Assembly: GCA_015233015.1 (NCBI GenBank)
Contig: JADFYO010000014.1
Span: 1 to 64,000 of the forward strand
Source: Nitrospirota bacterium
GTDB taxonomy: Bacteria; Nitrospirota; Thermodesulfovibrionia; Thermodesulfovibrionales; Magnetobacteriaceae
DNA length: 64,000 nucleotides
Direction of reading: 5' to 3'
Shown here in pieces: positions 35,051 through 44,585 of the stretch. The position numbers and the translations under genes were made by a program. The notes under the pieces were generated by a model. It saw only the letters and a list, made by a program, of their open reading frames with translations, did no database searches and was not told the origin of the DNA. Within the stretch, counting starts at the first letter, position 1. Each line of letters opens with the position of its first letter.

Positions 35051-36345
35051 ATGGACGAACGCACAGAGAAAATCATTGATCAGTTTGCCAAAGGACGCCT
35101 CCCTGTGATTGCTTCGGATGTGGAATACGCTGAGCAGCTTTCGGCGCTTAGTGTATATCTGGATGCAATCATGCGTTTTGCGCTGGCGCTTAGTAACGGC
35201 GACCTCAGCCAATCGATAGGGCAGGGTGTGGCAGGGCTGTCGGCAGTTTGAAGGCACTCCACGGCAGCTTAAAACACCTTACATGGCAGACTAAACAAAT
35301 CGCATCCGGTGATTTCTCCCAGAGGGTTGAGGTTATGGGGGAATTCTCAGCTGCCTTTAACAGCATGGTTGAAGGTCTCGACGAATCGCGAACTGAGCTT
35401 GAGACAGCATACAGTCGTATGAATGAAGATATGATTGAGCTTCAGAGAATGTCGGCGAAGCTCAAAGAGAGCGAGGAACGTTTCAGGCTGATTGCCGAGA
35501 GTGTTAGCGATGTCATCTGGACGCTTGACGCCTCGATGGAAAGTTTTACCTATGTAAGCCCATCGATTGCGTCCCTGCGTGGATTTACCGTTGAAGAGGC
35601 CATTGGTGAAACTCTTAAAGAGGCTCTGACGCCGGAGTCTTACGCCTATGTTCGAAACGCCCTGATGCAAAAACTTGCGTCCTTTAAGGAGTCCGGCAAT
35701 ATAGACCGCTTTTCGGAGAGGATTGAAATAGAACAAAAGTGCAAGGATGGAAGGATAATCCCTGTGGAGGTAGTCATCTCGGCCATCACCGCGGAGGATG
35801 GTCATATTAAGGAATTCGTAGGAATATCGAGGGATATTACAGAGCGTAAAAGGGAAGAAGAAAAACTAAAATACAGCAGCACACACGACGCCATGACAGG
35901 GCTTTACAACCGTGCCTTCTTCGATGACGAATTGGGACGTATAGCCCATGGCCCGCTGTTTCCGGTCAGCTTTATAGTGGCCGACCTGGACGGCCTGAAA
36001 CGTGTTAACGACTCAATCGGGCATGAGGCAGGCGACCAGCTCATCAGAGGGGCATCCGACGTGCTTAAGATGTCGTTTCGGAGAAGCGACGTAGTTGCGC
36101 GCACGGGAGGCGATGAATTCCTGATTATCCTCAGCATGACCGATGCGGAGCTAGCCGCTAAATCAATGGAGCGTATAAGGATATATCAAGAGCAGTATAA
36201 TAAGAATAGCGGTAACCTGCCGGTGTCTATATCACTTGGAGCGGCAACTGCCGAAACCCCCGAAGAGCTCGACGCGGCCATCAAAGAAGCCGACAAACGA
36301 ATGTACGACGATAAGGTATCCCGCAAACAGCAGCGCGTCGGCTAA
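35051..36345 (+). pseudogene. PAS-GGDEF diguanylate cyclase, broken by a one-base frameshift
   Basis: Two overlapping frames encode one protein. ATG 35051 opens 66 codons that run to a TGA at 35249-35251; the second frame covers about 35248-36345 (365 codons). Joined, they give ~431 residues: an N-terminal helical region, a HAMP-like stretch (SLKALHGSLKHLTWQTKQIA), a PAS domain (~150-270) and a GGDEF domain with intact ARTGGDEF and the RxxD inhibitory site RRSD five residues before it. Restoring one missing base near 35240 re-creates the family sequence G-S-L-K-A-L after A-G-L. It is the last gene of the V4R operon. A sequencing error is as likely as a true lesion; the GGDEF part may still be made. 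Confidence 0.75.
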
Positions 36346-36447
36346 GAAAGATTAATTGCAGCAAATAGCTGTAAAATCTCATCGCTGCCTTATAAACCAA
36401 TTCCATTTCAAATCAAAGGATTCCCAATATCCAGATTCATAATATCC

Positions 36448-36496
36448 GGTCAAAAGAATATCCCGTCAAAAGAATATCCCGTCAAAAGAATCATCC
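36448..36496 (+). repeat. Three-copy 16-bp tandem repeat running into a REP element
   Basis: The unit (C/G)GTCAAAAGAATATCC occurs at 36448-36463, 36464-36479 and 36480-36496 (the last with an extra C). It continues directly into the REP core at 36490. The surrounding 36346-36739 region otherwise holds no gene, only AT-rich sequence between the cyclase and the mtaB gene. Confidence 0.8.
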
Positions 36497-36513
36497 TGAG
36501 CCTGTCGAAGGAT
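36490..36513 (+). repeat. Single REP-type repeat (24 bp)
   Basis: ATCATCCTGAGCCTGTCGAA followed by GGAT. The palindromic family core recurs six more times in this window at 54.6, 57.2 and 61.4 kb. This copy is alone, whereas the other three loci have inverted pairs. Confidence 0.85.
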
Positions 36514-36739
36514 TACCATTCCTTGTTCACTGAATGTGGCCTCAGTCGTACAGGCGGCTGTATTTGATGGTATATATATAATTTTACATAATATATCTTA
36601 TCGGACTTTTTGTATCAACATGTTTTGTGGATAACTTGTCAGTAATCGCTTGAATTTGCCTTGCAGCGCCTCTGTTTACGCGCTTCTACCGTTATTGTCT
36701 AACTATTGAGCAGTTGATTATTCTTTATAAATTGACAGG

Positions 36740-37993
36740 TTATCTGATTATTACCGGCTTTCCGGCTAGACGGTCATCTTCCTGCCCGGTAACTATCAGA
36801 TTTACAAGGTGTTTTTTTCGTATCTCAAATCCCGGCACTAACTCAGAAACTATTTTAAGATAATTGCCCGTTGTGCCGCTGAATGAGCCGTTTTCAATTG
36901 TTTCAACTGCCGCGCATAGAACTTTTCCTGCCTGAGCGGACATATATGCCTGCTTCTTCTCACCGGACAGTTCTCTTAAATGTGCTGCCCATTGTTTTTT
37001 TATCCCTTCATCCACAGCCCCGGGCATTTCTGCCGCCTTCGTGTTTTTCCTCTTCGAGTATGGAAATACATGCAGATATACCAGTGGTATGGATGAGATA
37101 AACCCATATGTATCGTTGAAGCTATCATGTGTCTCACCGGGGAAACCAACGATGACGTCAGTGCCTATCGATATGTTATCGATGGCGCTATGCAGCCGTA
37201 GGATGGTTCTTCTGAAATCGGAGGTGTTATATGGCCGGTTCATTTTCTTTAATATAACATCGTCGCCGCTTTGCAGTGGTATGTGAATGTGGCTGCAAAT
37301 CCTGCCATTTTCATAGAGCCGGATAAGTCTGTCCGTAATTTCGCTTACCTCGATAGAGGTCAATCTTATTCTTAAATTGTTCGTATTTATCAATATGTTT
37401 TCTATGAGCGCTGAAAGTTCGGTTTTAGGATTTAGGTCAACTCCATAATAGCCTATATGAATCCCTGTTATGACGATTTCCATAAAACCTGCCTCTTCAA
37501 ATGCCTGAGCCTCGCGGATGACTTCGCTGACAGGTCTTGACCTCGATGCCCCTCTGGTTTGTGGTATCTGGCAGTATGTACAGTATGCGTTGCAGCCGTC
37601 TTGTATTTTAAGCAAGGCGCGGCTGTTTCCATGATCCCCTGGCGCCGTGGTCCCGGGATTTGGGCTATGTCCGAATTTATCTTTGAAATAAGCGTCTTTG
37701 TCCGCGTTTTTTACGATCTCGATTGTCTTGCTTATCTGTCTTATCAGCGGCTGATTAAGCTCCGAATAGCAGCCCGTCACAATTACCGACGCCCCCGCCT
37801 TGAGCGCACGCCTTATTAATTGCCTTGACTGATAGTCGCTTTTAGCCGTAACGCTGCATGTGTTTATTATACAGACATCCGGCGATTCCTCGAGCGATGT
37901 CTTACAATGGGAGTTTTCTATTAAGATGTTTTCTATCAGGCTGCTTTCAGACTGGTTGGATTTACAGCCAAGCGTAAGCACACAGAATTTCAT
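36740..37993 (-). CDS. mtaB: tRNA t6A37 methylthiotransferase MtaB
   Basis: A 417-residue radical SAM methylthiotransferase. The N-terminal UPF0004 domain has its cluster Cys in LGCKSNQSE and IINTCSVT; the radical SAM motif is CNAYCTYC. Both LGCK-x-NQ and absence of a strong C-terminal TRAM fit the MtaB type, which makes ms2t6A at tRNA position 37. It is the last gene of a seven-gene operon, 6 bp behind miaB. Confidence 0.9.
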   Translation of the reverse strand: MKFCVLTLGCKSNQSESSLIENILIENSHCKTSLEESPDVCIINTCSVTAKSDYQSRQLIRRALKAGASVIVTGCYSELNQPLIRQISKTIEIVKNADKDAYFKDKFGHSPNPGTTAPGDHGNSRALLKIQDGCNAYCTYCQIPQTRGASRSRPVSEVIREAQAFEEAGFMEIVITGIHIGYYGVDLNPKTELSALIENILINTNNLRIRLTSIEVSEITDRLIRLYENGRICSHIHIPLQSGDDVILKKMNRPYNTSDFRRTILRLHSAIDNISIGTDVIVGFPGETHDSFNDTYGFISSIPLVYLHVFPYSKRKNTKAAEMPGAVDEGIKKQWAAHLRELSGEKKQAYMSAQAGKVLCAAVETIENGSFSGTTGNYLKIVSELVPGFEIRKKHLVNLIVTGQEDDRLAGKPVIIR

Positions 37994-37999
37994 TACCGT

Positions 38000-39304
38000 T
38001 CAGTCTGGCCGGCCTTCGAGGGAGTGTCTAAAGGAATTTGTTATGCTTACCGTTATAAGCATTCCTTTATTAATTTTCTCATCGGGTGTGAAATTAACTA
38101 TCTTATTTGTCCTCGTCCTTCCCGTCCAATGATTAGTGTCTGAGGAGCTTTCGCCTTCTACTATGATTTCTGTTGTTTGCCCCTTAAGCCGACGGTTTAT
38201 TTTATCAGTTATAACATCCTGTAATTCAAGAATTGTTTTAAGTCTGTCTGATTTTATATCTTCACCAAGCTGGCCTTCCATTTCTGATGCCCGTGTGTAA
38301 CGGCGTTTTGAGTATTTAAAGGCAAAGATGCCGTCAAATTCTATTTCTTTTAACGCCGCAAGTGTCTCTTCATGGTCGTCTCCGGTCTCAGTGGGAAAGC
38401 CTGTTATTATGTCGGATGTAATTGAGATGCCGGGGATGTGTCTCCTTAATTCGGTTATCTTATCGAGATACTGTGCGTATGAGTATTTCCTGTTCATCAG
38501 GGAGAGTATCCTCGAAGAGCCTGACTGAAGCGGCAGATGTATATGCTCACACACCTTTTCGAGATCCCTTATTGCACAAATTAACTCCGGCGAGAGGTCC
38601 TTAGGATGAGACGTTATGAAGCGTACCCGTTCTATCCCTTGTATCGCGTTTACGGATTTAAGCAGCTGCGCGAAAGACGCCGTTACATTCTTTGGGTCTC
38701 TGTAGGAGTTTACGTTTTGCCCAAGCAGTGTTACCTCTTTATAGCCTTCGTCTGAGAGGGTCTTTATCTCGTTGAGGATACTGTCTGTTGGCCTCGAGCG
38801 CTCCCTACCCCTTGTATGTGGAACCACGCAGTAGCTGCAAAAGTTATTGCAGCCGTACATGATATTTACCCACGCCCGTGTGCCGTCGTTTCTTATGGCA
38901 GGGAGGTCTGTCTCTGCCAGAGCGGGGTTTTCTTCCACGGCGGCCTTTCTCTTATCTCTCAGTATGAGTTCTGGAAGTTTTACAATATTCTGCGGCCCGA
39001 ACGTGAAGTCAACATCTTTGTTATCTATTAAAAATTTCTCGCCCTCTTGTTGCGCGATACACCCGGAGACAACTATTTGCAGCCCCGGCCTCTTTCTCTT
39101 TAAGCGTCTGAAGTATCCCAGTCTTGACAGAAATTTATGCTCGGCCTTCTCTCTGATGCTGCACGTGTTTAGGATTATCAGGGCGGCGTCCTCTGGTCTG
39201 TCGGTAAAGGCGTATCCTTCGCCCCTTAGAACTCCGGCTATTTTCTCTGTATCGTGGACGTTCATTTGACAGCCCCATGTTTGTAAGTATGCGACTTTGT
39301 CCAA
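38000..39304 (-). CDS. miaB: tRNA i6A37 methylthiotransferase MiaB
   Basis: A 434-residue protein with QTWGCQMNVHD, ILNTCSIREKAE and the radical SAM motif CNNFCSYCVVPHTRGRERSRP (first 20 residues of that stretch), then a C-terminal TRAM domain. It adds the methylthio group to i6A37 of tRNA. It is adjacent to mtaB, so two tRNA methylthiotransferases of different specificity are cotranscribed. Confidence 0.95.
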   Translation of the reverse strand: MDKVAYLQTWGCQMNVHDTEKIAGVLRGEGYAFTDRPEDAALIILNTCSIREKAEHKFLSRLGYFRRLKRKRPGLQIVVSGCIAQQEGEKFLIDNKDVDFTFGPQNIVKLPELILRDKRKAAVEENPALAETDLPAIRNDGTRAWVNIMYGCNNFCSYCVVPHTRGRERSRPTDSILNEIKTLSDEGYKEVTLLGQNVNSYRDPKNVTASFAQLLKSVNAIQGIERVRFITSHPKDLSPELICAIRDLEKVCEHIHLPLQSGSSRILSLMNRKYSYAQYLDKITELRRHIPGISITSDIITGFPTETGDDHEETLAALKEIEFDGIFAFKYSKRRYTRASEMEGQLGEDIKSDRLKTILELQDVITDKINRRLKGQTTEIIVEGESSSDTNHWTGRTRTNKIVNFTPDEKINKGMLITVSITNSFRHSLEGRPD

Positions 39305-39315
39305 TCAGCCCTTCA

Positions 39316-40074
39316 TCAGTAATTTAATATCTCTAAGTAGTTTGCATAATCCTGCTCGATTACGCCGGTGCTGGAGCGCTTTTTCTGTTCAAAATCCTTT
39401 TGTGCCTTTTTAACATTGCCTTTATATTCCGGGGAGACACGTATTCCATCCATCAGCGCCTCGCTGGCCTCGCCATATCGTCCGGCGGCGTTGTGGCAGA
39501 GCGCTATTCCGAAATATGACCCTGTATTGGTTTGATTTCTGGCCAGAGAGTCCTTAAATGCCTTGATGGCCTCATCGTACTTGCCAATCCTGTATAAGGA
39601 ATAGCCAAGATTTTGATAAGACTTATCAGGTGTTGCGTAAATAGGATTTGCCAGCGCTTTCTTAAACGCCTCAATGGACTCGGCGAATTGTCCCATGCCG
39701 GCGTATGTTATGCCAAGATTATTATAGGCGTCGGAGAAATTCTTGTCTGAGGCAACCGCCTTCAGAAAAGATTCCTTTGCATTGTTATACTCGCCAAACC
39801 TGTGATAAACAAGGCCAAGGGCATTTAAGGAGTCCTTGTCGCCAGGATTTATCTCAAGGGCCTTTTTAAATTCTACAAAGGCGCCCTGATAGTCGTTTTC
39901 CTTCATCTTTGAGACCCCGTGGACATAGTGCCCTTTGACCTGATTTTCCTTTTTGGTTTCTTCGTCTATCTGGGGAGTTGCATTGCGCGTCGAGCCTGTG
40001 CCTGAACAGGACACTAACACAGTCAACGTAAATAATATGTTAAGACACCACCTTACGTTCTTACTATTTATCAT
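39316..40074 (-). CDS. TPR lipoprotein, PilF/PilW-like
   Basis: A 252-residue lipoprotein. The lipobox is LTVLVSC near residue 20 (start ATG 40074, with AGAGGTG 6 bp ahead; a longer frame overlaps scpA and lacks a site). About five TPR units follow. The spacing and the sequence LANPIYATPDKSYQNLGYSL match the type IV pilus biogenesis lipoprotein PilF/PilW, which helps to assemble the secretin. No pilus genes are nearby, so a general scaffold role is possible. It lies in the operon between scpA and miaB. Confidence 0.75.
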   Translation of the reverse strand: MINSKNVRWCLNILFTLTVLVSCSGTGSTRNATPQIDEETKKENQVKGHYVHGVSKMKENDYQGAFVEFKKALEINPGDKDSLNALGLVYHRFGEYNNAKESFLKAVASDKNFSDAYNNLGITYAGMGQFAESIEAFKKALANPIYATPDKSYQNLGYSLYRIGKYDEAIKAFKDSLARNQTNTGSYFGIALCHNAAGRYGEASEALMDGIRVSPEYKGNVKKAQKDFEQKKRSSTGVIEQDYANYLEILNY

Positions 40075-40102
40075 AATCTTCACCTCTGGCCAGCTTTGGC
40101 AG

Positions 40103-40828
40103 TTAACGTTTTGATATCCATATATGTGAAAACTCACCATCCTGAAATGCGTAAGCAAGCCCCAGCTTCAATATCTCGAGCAGGGCTAAAAAGGTTATTA
40201 TGACTTCCACTTTTGTTGCCGCATCCGCAAATAAACTGTAAAATAAGATTTTATTCCTCTCAAATTCAAGCCTCTCAGTAATAATAGCAATTTTATCCTT
40301 AATGGTCAAGTGTTCTTTTGTTATTGACCCTATTGCAAATGGTTTTTTGTCTATTACGCACTGGAGGGCCTTTACAAGGTCATACAGGTTGAGATTGATA
40401 AGGTATGGCTGCTGCTGTGTCTTAGCGTTTTCGAGTGCCCAGCCGGCTTCCTTCGTAAAGATGTTTTCCCAGACAGCCTCTCTTTCCTTTAGTGAAAATG
40501 CCGCATCCTTATACGACTGATACTCGATTAATCTCTGAACAAGCTCCATGCGCGGGTCTTCCTCTTCCTCCTGCCCTTCCCTCTCCTCGGCGGGCAGCAG
40601 CATTTTTGATTTAATATGTATCAGTGTGGCCGCCATCACTATGAACTCACCCGCGATGTCGATGTTCAAATCCTTCATAATGGCTAAATACTCAAGGTAC
40701 TGTCCGGTGATAAAGGCTATTGGTATGTCGTAGATGTCGATCTTATTTTTGTGTATCAGAGAGAGGAGCAAGTCAAGGGGTCCCTCAAAAATATCTAATT
40801 TTATTTTATACGCTTCAGACCCAGACAT
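40103..40828 (-). CDS. scpA: Segregation and condensation protein A
   Basis: A 241-residue kleisin. The opening IKLDIFEGPLDLLLSLIHKNKIDIYDIPI (key residues FEGPLDLLL near 11-19) is diagnostic. It bridges Smc heads and binds ScpB in chromosome condensation. The winged-helix end (VEVIITFLALLEILKLG) is present. scpB lies about 8 kb away on the other strand, unlike the common scpA-scpB pair. Confidence 0.95.
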   Translation of the reverse strand: MSGSEAYKIKLDIFEGPLDLLLSLIHKNKIDIYDIPIAFITGQYLEYLAIMKDLNIDIAGEFIVMAATLIHIKSKMLLPAEEREGQEEEEDPRMELVQRLIEYQSYKDAAFSLKEREAVWENIFTKEAGWALENAKTQQQPYLINLNLYDLVKALQCVIDKKPFAIGSITKEHLTIKDKIAIITERLEFERNKILFYSLFADAATKVEVIITFLALLEILKLGLAYAFQDGEFSHIWISKR

Positions 40829-40837
40829 AGCATTCCC

Positions 40838-41698
40838 CTATTTAAACAATTTATCGAGCGCTATAAACACCAGCACCGTTACGCTGATATAGCCGTTCAT
40901 ATTGAAAAATGCCATATCAAGTTTACTTAAATCCCCTGGCCTGACAAGGTTGTGTTCGTATATCAGGAGACCGGCCACAATTGCCATCCCTGTATAATAT
41001 ACTATTCCCAGGTGAAATACGCCCCCGCAGGTCATCAGAAATATCCATGTAAGGAAATGAAATCCCCGCGCGATAAATAATGAACGCCTGACGCCGAAAC
41101 GCTGGGGTATCGAAAACAGCCCGTATTGCCGGTCAAATTCGATATCCTGAAGAGCGTAGAGAATATCAAAGCCGGCAAGCCAGAATACGACAGCCGCCGA
41201 CAGCGGCACTGCCTCCCATGAAACACTCCCCCTGACCGCTATCCATGCCCCAAGTGGTGCAAGTGCTATAGCCACCCCCAGCACTATATGGCATCCCCAT
41301 GTTAAACGCTTCGTATAGGAATAGAGATATATGACAACCAGCACAATTGGGGAGAGCTTTAGACACAGGGGATTTAACATATATGCCGAGAAAACAAATA
41401 TAATCGAAGACAACGCGATAAATGCCGCCGCCTGGGCTGTAGAGATAACCCCTGCAGGTATCTCACGATTTTTTGTCCTGGGGTTTTGGGCGTCTATCTT
41501 TCTGTCAATTACCCTGTTTAAGCCCATCGCCGCCGACCGTGCCGAAACCATCGCCACCGTTATCCATAGGGTTATATTAGTTTCTGGAAGACCTCCGGCC
41601 GCTAAAACGGCAGATGAAAAGGCAAACGGCAGCGCGAACAACGAATGTGAGAATTTAATCATCTTCAGGTAAGAAATTACGCGTGCAGAGTAAGCCAT
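40838..41698 (-). CDS. UbiA-family prenyltransferase (UbiA or futalosine-pathway MqnP)
   Basis: A 286-residue membrane protein with about eight helices and the two prenyl-diphosphate/Mg motifs: NRVIDRKIDAQNPRTKNREI and the second at FDILYALQDIEFDRQYGL. It attaches a polyprenyl chain to an aromatic acid. UbiA (ubiquinone) and MqnP (menaquinone by the futalosine route) are hard to separate by sequence; an anaerobe more likely uses the latter. It is 9 bp before scpA in the operon. Confidence 0.85.
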   Translation of the reverse strand: MAYSARVISYLKMIKFSHSLFALPFAFSSAVLAAGGLPETNITLWITVAMVSARSAAMGLNRVIDRKIDAQNPRTKNREIPAGVISTAQAAAFIALSSIIFVFSAYMLNPLCLKLSPIVLVVIYLYSYTKRLTWGCHIVLGVAIALAPLGAWIAVRGSVSWEAVPLSAAVVFWLAGFDILYALQDIEFDRQYGLFSIPQRFGVRRSLFIARGFHFLTWIFLMTCGGVFHLGIVYYTGMAIVAGLLIYEHNLVRPGDLSKLDMAFFNMNGYISVTVLVFIALDKLFK

Positions 41699-41716
41699 CA
41701 GTTATTAATTCGCAAG

Positions 41717-43441
41717 TTATATTTTATTTTGCAGCCGGGCATTTTCGATTACTATTGCCGCCTCTTCCGCAAGGGCCATAGCGAAGTCTATCTCGTCGTT
41801 AGAAAACACCCTTTGCTCGCTGGTCAGGAGCCTAAGTACCCCTATAATATTGTTGTACAGCATCAGAGGGATGACGAGAATACTCTTAATTCCTTCCCTT
41901 TCGGCCTCTTTGTTGAAAGATATCCGGGCGTCGTTTGCTGCGTCGAAAATGGCTACCGGTTCTCCCTTCAGGGCAATCTGTATATTTTCCTCGAACTCTA
42001 TGGAGCCTCTGTTGAGATATTCATCGCTCAGGCCGGAGGATGCCGCCAGCTCCAGTCTCTGATTTATTGGGTTTAACAGCCGTATAGTTGCCGCCGTTGT
42101 ATTCATTATCTCAGGCAGGCGCGTAACGATGTGATTTAATACCTTGCTGAAATCCGTTGTTTTTGTCCTGAGTTTTGTTATCTCCTGGATGGTCTTTAAA
42201 TAAGTAACCTCTTTATACTTTTTTTCGTACATAGTAGCGTTAACGATTGCAAGACCGCACTGTTCGGCTAAGGAAGTAGTAAAGGCCACCTCTTCGGGAG
42301 TGAAATTTCGCAGTAAGCCGGTAAACAGCTTAATTATGCCAATTAGTTTACCCCTTGCCAGAATAGGCACGGAGAGGATACTTTTAATGCCCTCTTCTAT
42401 TATGTCTTTTTTGTTCAGAACCCTGGGGTCTGTTGTCGCGTCGTAAATAAATACCGGCTTGTAGTTCAGTTCCTCGAGGATATTCATGTCCTTGTCCTTA
42501 AGAAAAGGCAGCGTTGACGCCTGTGAGTAGAGGTGATTCAATGCCTCCATGATATTCAGCTCTTTTACCGCCGGGTCTTTTGCCAAAAAATCTTTGTTTA
42601 GTCCATAAGCGGCTGCAAGTTTTATCTTTTTAGTATTTTCGTCTATAAGTTTTATCGTAGCCCCTTTTACCTGAATGGCCTCGGGAATTTTCCTGACAAT
42701 CATGTTCAGAACTTCCTCGAGGTTGAGCGAAGAGCTTAACGCCTTTGAGATCTCCTGGAATACCCTCAGATATTCTTTTTCCCGTGATACAATACTCTCA
42801 AACTCCTTGGCGTTCATTATGGCCATAGCGGCCTGTTCGGCGATTGCCGATACGAATTTCATATCCTCGTCCGAGTAGTTTCTTGGCTCGGCAGTGTACA
42901 TCCTCATTATTCCGATAATATCGTCTTTGAACCGCAGAGGGACACTCATGATGCTTCTGATGCCTTCTTTTTTTGCTGCATGAAAATATATCGAATTCTG
43001 ATCGTCCGCCACATCATATATCGACACAGATTTGCCCGACATGGCGTCTTCCAAACTCTGGTCGAAGGTTACCGCACCCTTGTTAACATATTCGTCGGAT
43101 AACCCGAATGACGCGGCAAAGTCTAAAGTCCTTGATTTCTTGTTTATCAACCGCAGAAGACATGCCTTGACATTCATTACTCTTACGATATTTGTAACAA
43201 TAAGATTCATGACTTCATCTAAAGCGATACTTGAGCTTATCGCCTTGCAGATATTTTGATAGCTCTCGAGATAGACCCTTTTTTGAAAGATTTTTTCCGA
43301 ACATTCGTGGCACATTCCGTGCGTAATGTCTGTGTAGCCCAGCGAACTAAGGAACTCTTCGATAGTTTGCCATGTGGTGTCGTTTTTTATTTTCTTACAC
43401 CAACCGCAGGTAAGTATCATCTGTTTATCAGTGTTTAACAT
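41717..43441 (-). CDS. Triple-GAF sensor protein with N-terminal four-Cys motif
   Basis: A 574-residue cytoplasmic protein with three tandem GAF domains (about 65-215, 230-405 and 415-570), each beginning near an LxEVxNxIV-like helix and ending in an EQ(A/C)(A)xAIxNA helix. The N-terminus has C12-x2-C15 and C44-x2-C47 around a Trp-containing helix, the zinc-knuckle-like segment normally found at the C-terminus of PAS/GGDEF proteins. No output domain is present, so it must act by protein contact or be a sensor subunit. Its start overlaps the purC end by 7 bp. Confidence 0.85.
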   Translation of the reverse strand: MLNTDKQMILTCGWCKKIKNDTTWQTIEEFLSSLGYTDITHGMCHECSEKIFQKRVYLESYQNICKAISSSIALDEVMNLIVTNIVRVMNVKACLLRLINKKSRTLDFAASFGLSDEYVNKGAVTFDQSLEDAMSGKSVSIYDVADDQNSIYFHAAKKEGIRSIMSVPLRFKDDIIGIMRMYTAEPRNYSDEDMKFVSAIAEQAAMAIMNAKEFESIVSREKEYLRVFQEISKALSSSLNLEEVLNMIVRKIPEAIQVKGATIKLIDENTKKIKLAAAYGLNKDFLAKDPAVKELNIMEALNHLYSQASTLPFLKDKDMNILEELNYKPVFIYDATTDPRVLNKKDIIEEGIKSILSVPILARGKLIGIIKLFTGLLRNFTPEEVAFTTSLAEQCGLAIVNATMYEKKYKEVTYLKTIQEITKLRTKTTDFSKVLNHIVTRLPEIMNTTAATIRLLNPINQRLELAASSGLSDEYLNRGSIEFEENIQIALKGEPVAIFDAANDARISFNKEAEREGIKSILVIPLMLYNNIIGVLRLLTSEQRVFSNDEIDFAMALAEEAAIVIENARLQNKI

Positions 43442-44370
43442 GTTAATATCTCAAGTATCTCTTTATATCTGAGCGAAGTTTTCGATATGATTTCCCATGG
43501 GAGGCTAGGACCTGGATAATCCATATTCCAGTCCAGCGTTAACAGGTAATCTCTGACGATTTGCTTGTCGAAACTCTCCTGCGCCCTGCCGGCCTCATAG
43601 TCATTAAGCGGCCAGAAGCGTGACGAGTCGGGGGTTAACAGTTCATCTATCAGGATAGGTTGTCCATTTAAAATGCCGAATTCGAATTTTGTGTCGGCAA
43701 TTATAATGCCCTTGCCGAGGGCGTAATCTACCGCCTTGTCGTATATCGCAAGGCTTAGATCTTTTATTTTTCCGGCAATATCGCGTCCAACTATCGAGAC
43801 CGCTTCATCGAACGAAATATTTACGTCGTGGCCCTTTTCGGCCTTTGTGCTTGGCGTGAATATTGGCTCTGGCAGCCTCTCGGATTCTTTTAGTCCACCA
43901 GGCAGCTTAATTGCGCACACTGTGCCGTCTCTTTTATATTCCTTCCATGCCGACCCTGAAAGATAACCCCTGACAATACATTCCACCTCAAGCGGCCTGG
44001 CCTTCTTAACAAGCATCGTCCTTTTCCCAAGTATCTCCCTATACTTCTGACAGACATCGGGAAAGTCATTTATATCGGTAGTAACGATATGATTTTCAAC
44101 TATTTTCTCTACATGGGAAAACCAAAAAGCCGAAATAGCTGTAAGGACTTCACCCTTATGAGGGATACCGTCAGGAAGCACCACGTCGAAAGCCGACAAC
44201 CTGTCTGAGGCAACTAAGAGGAGATATTGCCCAAGGTCGTAGATGTCCCTCACCTTACCTCTTTTAATAAGATGCAGCTCTGGAAATTCAGTATTCAGTA
44301 CAACATCTGTTGTCATAACAACATCTCTTGTCATAGAGTTTGCATTTGCCTCATTGTTTGTCTTTGCCAC
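43435..44370 (-). CDS. purC: SAICAR synthetase (purine biosynthesis)
   Basis: A 311-residue PurC with the [18 protein letters not shown] and SRFW motifs of the family, which ligates aspartate to CAIR in purine synthesis. It is the first gene of the long reverse operon. Met20 or Met19 (in [17 protein letters not shown]) are alternative starts because the first ~20 residues ([13 protein letters not shown]) are outside the family's domain. Confidence 0.93.
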   Translation of the reverse strand: MAKTNNEANANSMTRDVVMTTDVVLNTEFPELHLIKRGKVRDIYDLGQYLLLVASDRLSAFDVVLPDGIPHKGEVLTAISAFWFSHVEKIVENHIVTTDINDFPDVCQKYREILGKRTMLVKKARPLEVECIVRGYLSGSAWKEYKRDGTVCAIKLPGGLKESERLPEPIFTPSTKAEKGHDVNISFDEAVSIVGRDIAGKIKDLSLAIYDKAVDYALGKGIIIADTKFEFGILNGQPILIDELLTPDSSRFWPLNDYEAGRAQESFDKQIVRDYLLTLDWNMDYPGPSLPWEIISKTSLRYKEILEILTC

Positions 44371-44585
44371 TGCGTCAGCACTGCTTTTTTAGCAACCATA
44401 TCGCTTCCTTAGTATAATATAATAGCCCGATACATTATTGTCAACATATAAATCGTCCAGAGCACCTTATTAAGATAAACATGACATTGATTTTTTTATC
44501 TGCTTATGTCTAAAATTAGGGGGCTGATAATTACCTTGAATTGCGTATGGAGGATAAGTGAAATGACTATGCGGCAGGTTCGTCA

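Noticed and set aside
35051-36345. Programmed ribosomal frameshifting in the cyclase gene
   Set aside because: No slippery heptamer or downstream structure is seen at the junction; a missing base is simpler.
36448-36496. A CRISPR array
   Set aside because: The three 16-bp units are contiguous with no spacers, and no cas gene is present.
40075-40158. A longer N-terminus for the TPR lipoprotein
   Set aside because: It would overlap scpA and bury the lipobox; AGAGGTG precedes ATG 40074.
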